A stretch of 63,313 bases of DNA from Panaeolus papilionaceus (taxonomy: Eukaryota > Basidiomycota > Agaricomycetes > Agaricales), in NCBI GenBank assembly GCA_015501605.1, contig JADNRZ010000054.1, positions 1 to 63,313 of the forward strand, read 5' to 3'. The first letter of the stretch is position 1; every line of letters begins with the position of its first letter. Below, piece by piece: positions 60,139-63,313 of this stretch. A program made the translations under genes and the position numbers. A model generated the notes under the pieces. That model searched no databases. It saw only the letters and a list, made by a program, of their open reading frames with translations, and had not been told where the DNA came from.

Positions 60139-61698
60139 CTTACTAGTAATTGGCAACTGTACGACATGTATAATTATTATTATGACCAATGATAGCCAAT
60201 TACTGTTTCCTATCGTTTCAACTGCCGGTGAGCCTATGGTGCGCCATCTGCACATTTATTATTAGTCGGAAACATTTCATGCAATTTTAGAACTTAACTA
60301 AACTTTTGTACTTACCTGTTAAATGCAAACATCTTTTGGGCGCTTTTATCGTTATTCCAAACATTTTGCGCGTCTACTGCGAAATTTAAGTTTGAACCCA
60401 AACATATTTGGGCGCTTACATTGAAATTCCAAACATTTTGCTGAACCTTTCCATATTCTTCACATTTCTTGTGCGCCTATACAAGTTTGCAGAACAGTTT
60501 GAGCGCTTAACACAGCAGGGTGCAAGCATCTCAAACATATTTCCGTCCTTGAATTGTAAGGAATAAAATATCAATATTTCAAAGGTTCTGTACTTGTTCG
60601 AAGAAAGACTACAAAAGCACGCTGCCGTCGGAGATTGAAAACGGCATTCACGGCACAAATGTCGGACTTTGAAGGTATGAGGCGTTGTCACAGCTCGCAG
60701 AGTTGCGTGATTCTGATAGCACGTGGATGGTCTCTGATCAAGCTTAGTATGTATAGATGCTGTATCTCGGTAATTTGAGCACTTGGGCTCTATCTTTTTT
60801 GCATGTGTGTATATCTAGGTATATATATTAATTTGGGTGATACACTTTATTCTAGAGATAAGTGCCTCGACCTAGAGTCAATGATGAAGGTGAGATGAGG
60901 AGGTCACGTGACTACGGACCATCAAGGACCGTGATGTCACCTTCTCACCTCTGAAGTGTCCTTATCACAACGTGGAAGTGACGATCATGGTCAGAAGCTT
61001 GGCTGTAAGTGAAAACAGTTTCTCAATTCACGAGTGCTTACTAATCCTAAGACAAGGTTCAGGCGTCAGTGGCTAAAGGCCTCAGAATGTGCTGCGCGCA
61101 GCGACGGTCCTGTTTGGCATGTCACACTCATCACACCGGAAGCCATTTTACAACGAAAACTATCATCTATTGACAGAAAAGCACCAAGTTAAATCTACTA
61201 TAATGTAAGGCCTGAGCTGAAGAAGGTGTATGTAACAATAGAGAGGGAGCGGGTAGGGCAGGTGGTAAAGGGTGGTCAGAAGGATAAGGTTTGATGAGAA
61301 GTCGAGGAACGAGAGGTATATGGGTCAGTGAGAAGACGAGAGAGAGAGAGAAAGGGGTAAGGGGTTGGTGAGAAACGAGGAGAGAGATGTGACGACAAGG
61401 AGAGAGGGATAAGGAAGATGAGAAGATGAGAGGAGAGAGATAACGTGAGATAACAGTGAGACGATAAGGGAAGAGAGATAAGGATGGTGAGTAAATGGAG
61501 AGAATCCAGGGAAGAAGCCTCCCAAAGGGGAAAGTAAAAGCGAGGGCTAGAAAATGATTACGACCGTACTACGGATAAGTGTTTCTATCAGATTATACCA
61601 AAGGATAAACTACGGGATATGAGTATGTAAGTGTGGACTTAGAAGAAATCAATGCATGTGATGAAGTAAAAAGTAAGGCGAAAATCTGCGGAAGGCAC
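60139..61698. other. Intergenic region with short AAACATTTTGGGCGCTT-like repeats
   Basis: Between about 60320 and 60510 the core 'CAAACATNTTNGGGCGCTT' recurs in degenerate form four or five times. From 61230 to 61520 the plus strand is almost purely purine with AGAG runs. No gene recognised. Confidence 0.4.
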
Positions 61699-63313
61699 CT
61701 AAGAGGACAACCAGCAATAGTCAGCTTCGGCAGGAAGCTCTGGCTGACAGTCATGCAGTGCGGAGACATCGTCATGAGTGAACTCAACATCAAAACCCAA
61801 TCCAGAAAAAGACTGATCAAGATCGATATCACCTGTAGGACTTCCAGCGCGACTAAATGCCGGCTCAGTGCCTTGCAAATCCGGAGAGCCGAAGGACTCG
61901 AAGTCTGAGTCGTCATCAGCAACTGATTATGAATATATATGAGCATCCATGCAAGTGAAGCAGCTAGGTAAAGATGCTTACTCGAGATAACGTCAACCTT
62001 CTTTGGAATCCTTGGGCGAAGTTGGCGAGAGGAAGGCGGTGCCGAGCGATGATGTTGAGCGGAAGATGATCTCGATTTTGCTGGTTTGTGGGATGTTGCG
62101 GTGGATCTGGAAGGTTGTGCTGAAGGGACGGAGGACTCGTCATCCGAGATAACCAAATCATCATCATCAGAGATGCGAATCTTGGTCGTTGAGACTAGAA
62201 GATAATATTTAACGCGAAACTCATAAAATAAAAATGAAAATTACTTGCCAATAATGATGCCTTCATTATCTCCACCACGCTGGTTGCCCGAGATAGCAAT
62301 GTTCCGCATCACAGAGCCAGTGTAGGGTCCGTCCGCTGGCGAAACAACAAATTTACCGCTGTAAGCAACTTTGCTGCATGGCAACCATTTTCGAGGGCCG
62401 TTCTTTACAGGATCGTGAGTCTCGTTGAGTGTTTTCGCAGCATTGGGGAGAAGTAAGCTGATCTCGCGAAAGACGCGATCCTCTGACCAGTTGTCATCAA
62501 AAATGAAACCATCAGAGTCCGACGCACGAACAGAAAACCCCTTGGAACCAAGATAAGCAAGGTCCCTGCTCCAAAAGGCGAGACTGCGAATGTTGAAAGG
62601 GGAGTTGTACGTGTTCCTTTGACCAAGAGGGGCCTGAAAGACAGCATATGAGAAAAACAATTAATTAAAAGACAAAGGAAGTAGGAAAACGGACTGGTGT
62701 AATGCCGTACGGCAAAATCATCACAACCTTGACCCTAAACTCGGAAGCTTTGAGCGCTCGTGCTCGAGGTATGAGTCCCGCGCTAGCTATGCTCTTAGTC
62801 GAAGTCGTAGAAGTGGAGGAGGGATCAGCACGAGCTCTTGCAGAGGGACCTTTTCCACCTTGGTTGTTTGTCTCTTTCTGCGCAGCACCACGGTCTGCCT
62901 TGATCTGGGACTTGAGGAAGGACTTGAACTCGGACGCCGCCTGTGTGAAGCTGGGGTTCCCGTTTCCGTTGCCTGCATCGCCGCAGTGGTCGGTGTGGTC
63001 GTTGTCACTGCTGTTGCTGTCAGGGTCCTCTTGGCTACTGGCTTGAGGTTCAGCTTTCGCTTTACCTTTCGCTTTGGCGGAAGTGGATGCAGCACCTGTG
63101 TTGGCGGCTTTGGTGTTCTTTGCAGGTTTAGCAGGCTTGGAGCTAGAGCCAGTAAGGCTACCAGGTGCAAATATAGGACGAAGGGAGGAAGGGAAATTTG
63201 GAACAGTAGCATTTGCTCGGAATTTCTTGGAGGGTGGTTGGGTGGAGGGCGGAGGTATGAGCTCAATAGATGATTCTTCAGCGGCTTTGCGCTTGTGGCG
63301 GTCATCATCGTAG
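61699..63313 (-). CDS. Unknown nuclear-type protein, 5' end beyond the window
   Basis: Reads leftward from the window edge: 63313-62695 (open, Lys/Ala/Pro/Ser-rich), 62633-62245, a third exon near 62194-61982, and 61922-61699 ending at TAG. The second exon holds the most structured part ('NIRSLAFWSRDLAYLGSKGF' and 'VKNGPRKWLPCS'). The third exon starts with an acidic-hydrophobic stretch ('DDDDLVISDDE') that resembles a SUMO-interaction motif. The junction between exons 2 and 3 does not keep frame with the obvious splice sites, so either a less usual site is used or the gene is damaged. The first and last parts look disordered. No family named with confidence. Confidence 0.6.

Overview
The window looks like nuclear DNA of a mushroom-forming basidiomycete (Agaricomycetes). 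Nearly every gene is cut by short GT-AG introns of about 50-70 nt. The gene content is typical of that group: a KDZ (Kyakuja-Dileera-Zisupton) DNA transposon with its cysteine-cluster transposase, an expanded orphan seven-helix membrane protein family, F-box/propeller proteins and UstYa-type (DUF3328) proteins. There are no prokaryotic features. Assignments rest on reading reading frames, splice signals and motifs by eye; no database search was run.

Layout. 1-2850: a non-coding palindromic element with arms of about 0.84 kb, cut by the left window edge. About 3.4-16.7 kb: a large KDZ transposon cassette with four multi-exon genes (a zinc-cluster-like protein, an unknown protein, an apparently intact 1160-residue KDZ transposase, and an acidic protein with a repeated short motif), flanked by strand-skewed degenerate repeats in opposite orientation. 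16.7-19.8 kb: no recognisable gene. 19.8-21.4 kb: an F-box/propeller gene. 21.9-22.2 kb: a small secreted protein. 22.8-27.6 kb: a second palindromic element with arms of 2.08 kb full of the palindrome ATTTCCGCGGAAAT. Its right end abuts a seven-helix gene that has lost its first 38 codons.

27.6-60.1 kb is a cluster of membrane and secreted-protein genes: five members of seven-helix family 1 (one truncated), two of a related family 2, three tiny secreted-peptide genes (one frameshifted) lying in gaps between seven-helix genes, a But2-like membrane protein, a divergent pair of UstYa-like genes, a secreted astacin metalloprotease, a second F-box/propeller gene, and a nine-exon secreted precursor. 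At the right edge (61.7-63.3 kb) lies the 3' part of an unknown minus-strand gene.

The most interesting item is the precursor at 48058-49396 (minus). It has a signal peptide followed by imperfect repeats, nearly one repeat per exon. All eight introns are phase 2, and at five junctions the intron splits the first basic codon of a dibasic (KR/RR) Kex2-type site. With the UstYa-like genes 8-9 kb away, which is the enzyme family of fungal ribosomal cyclic peptides of the ustiloxin/dikaritin type, this suggests an undescribed basidiomycete peptide-precursor system. The surrounding orphan seven-helix proteins and tiny secreted peptides offer a competing peptide-receptor reading. Both are inferences.
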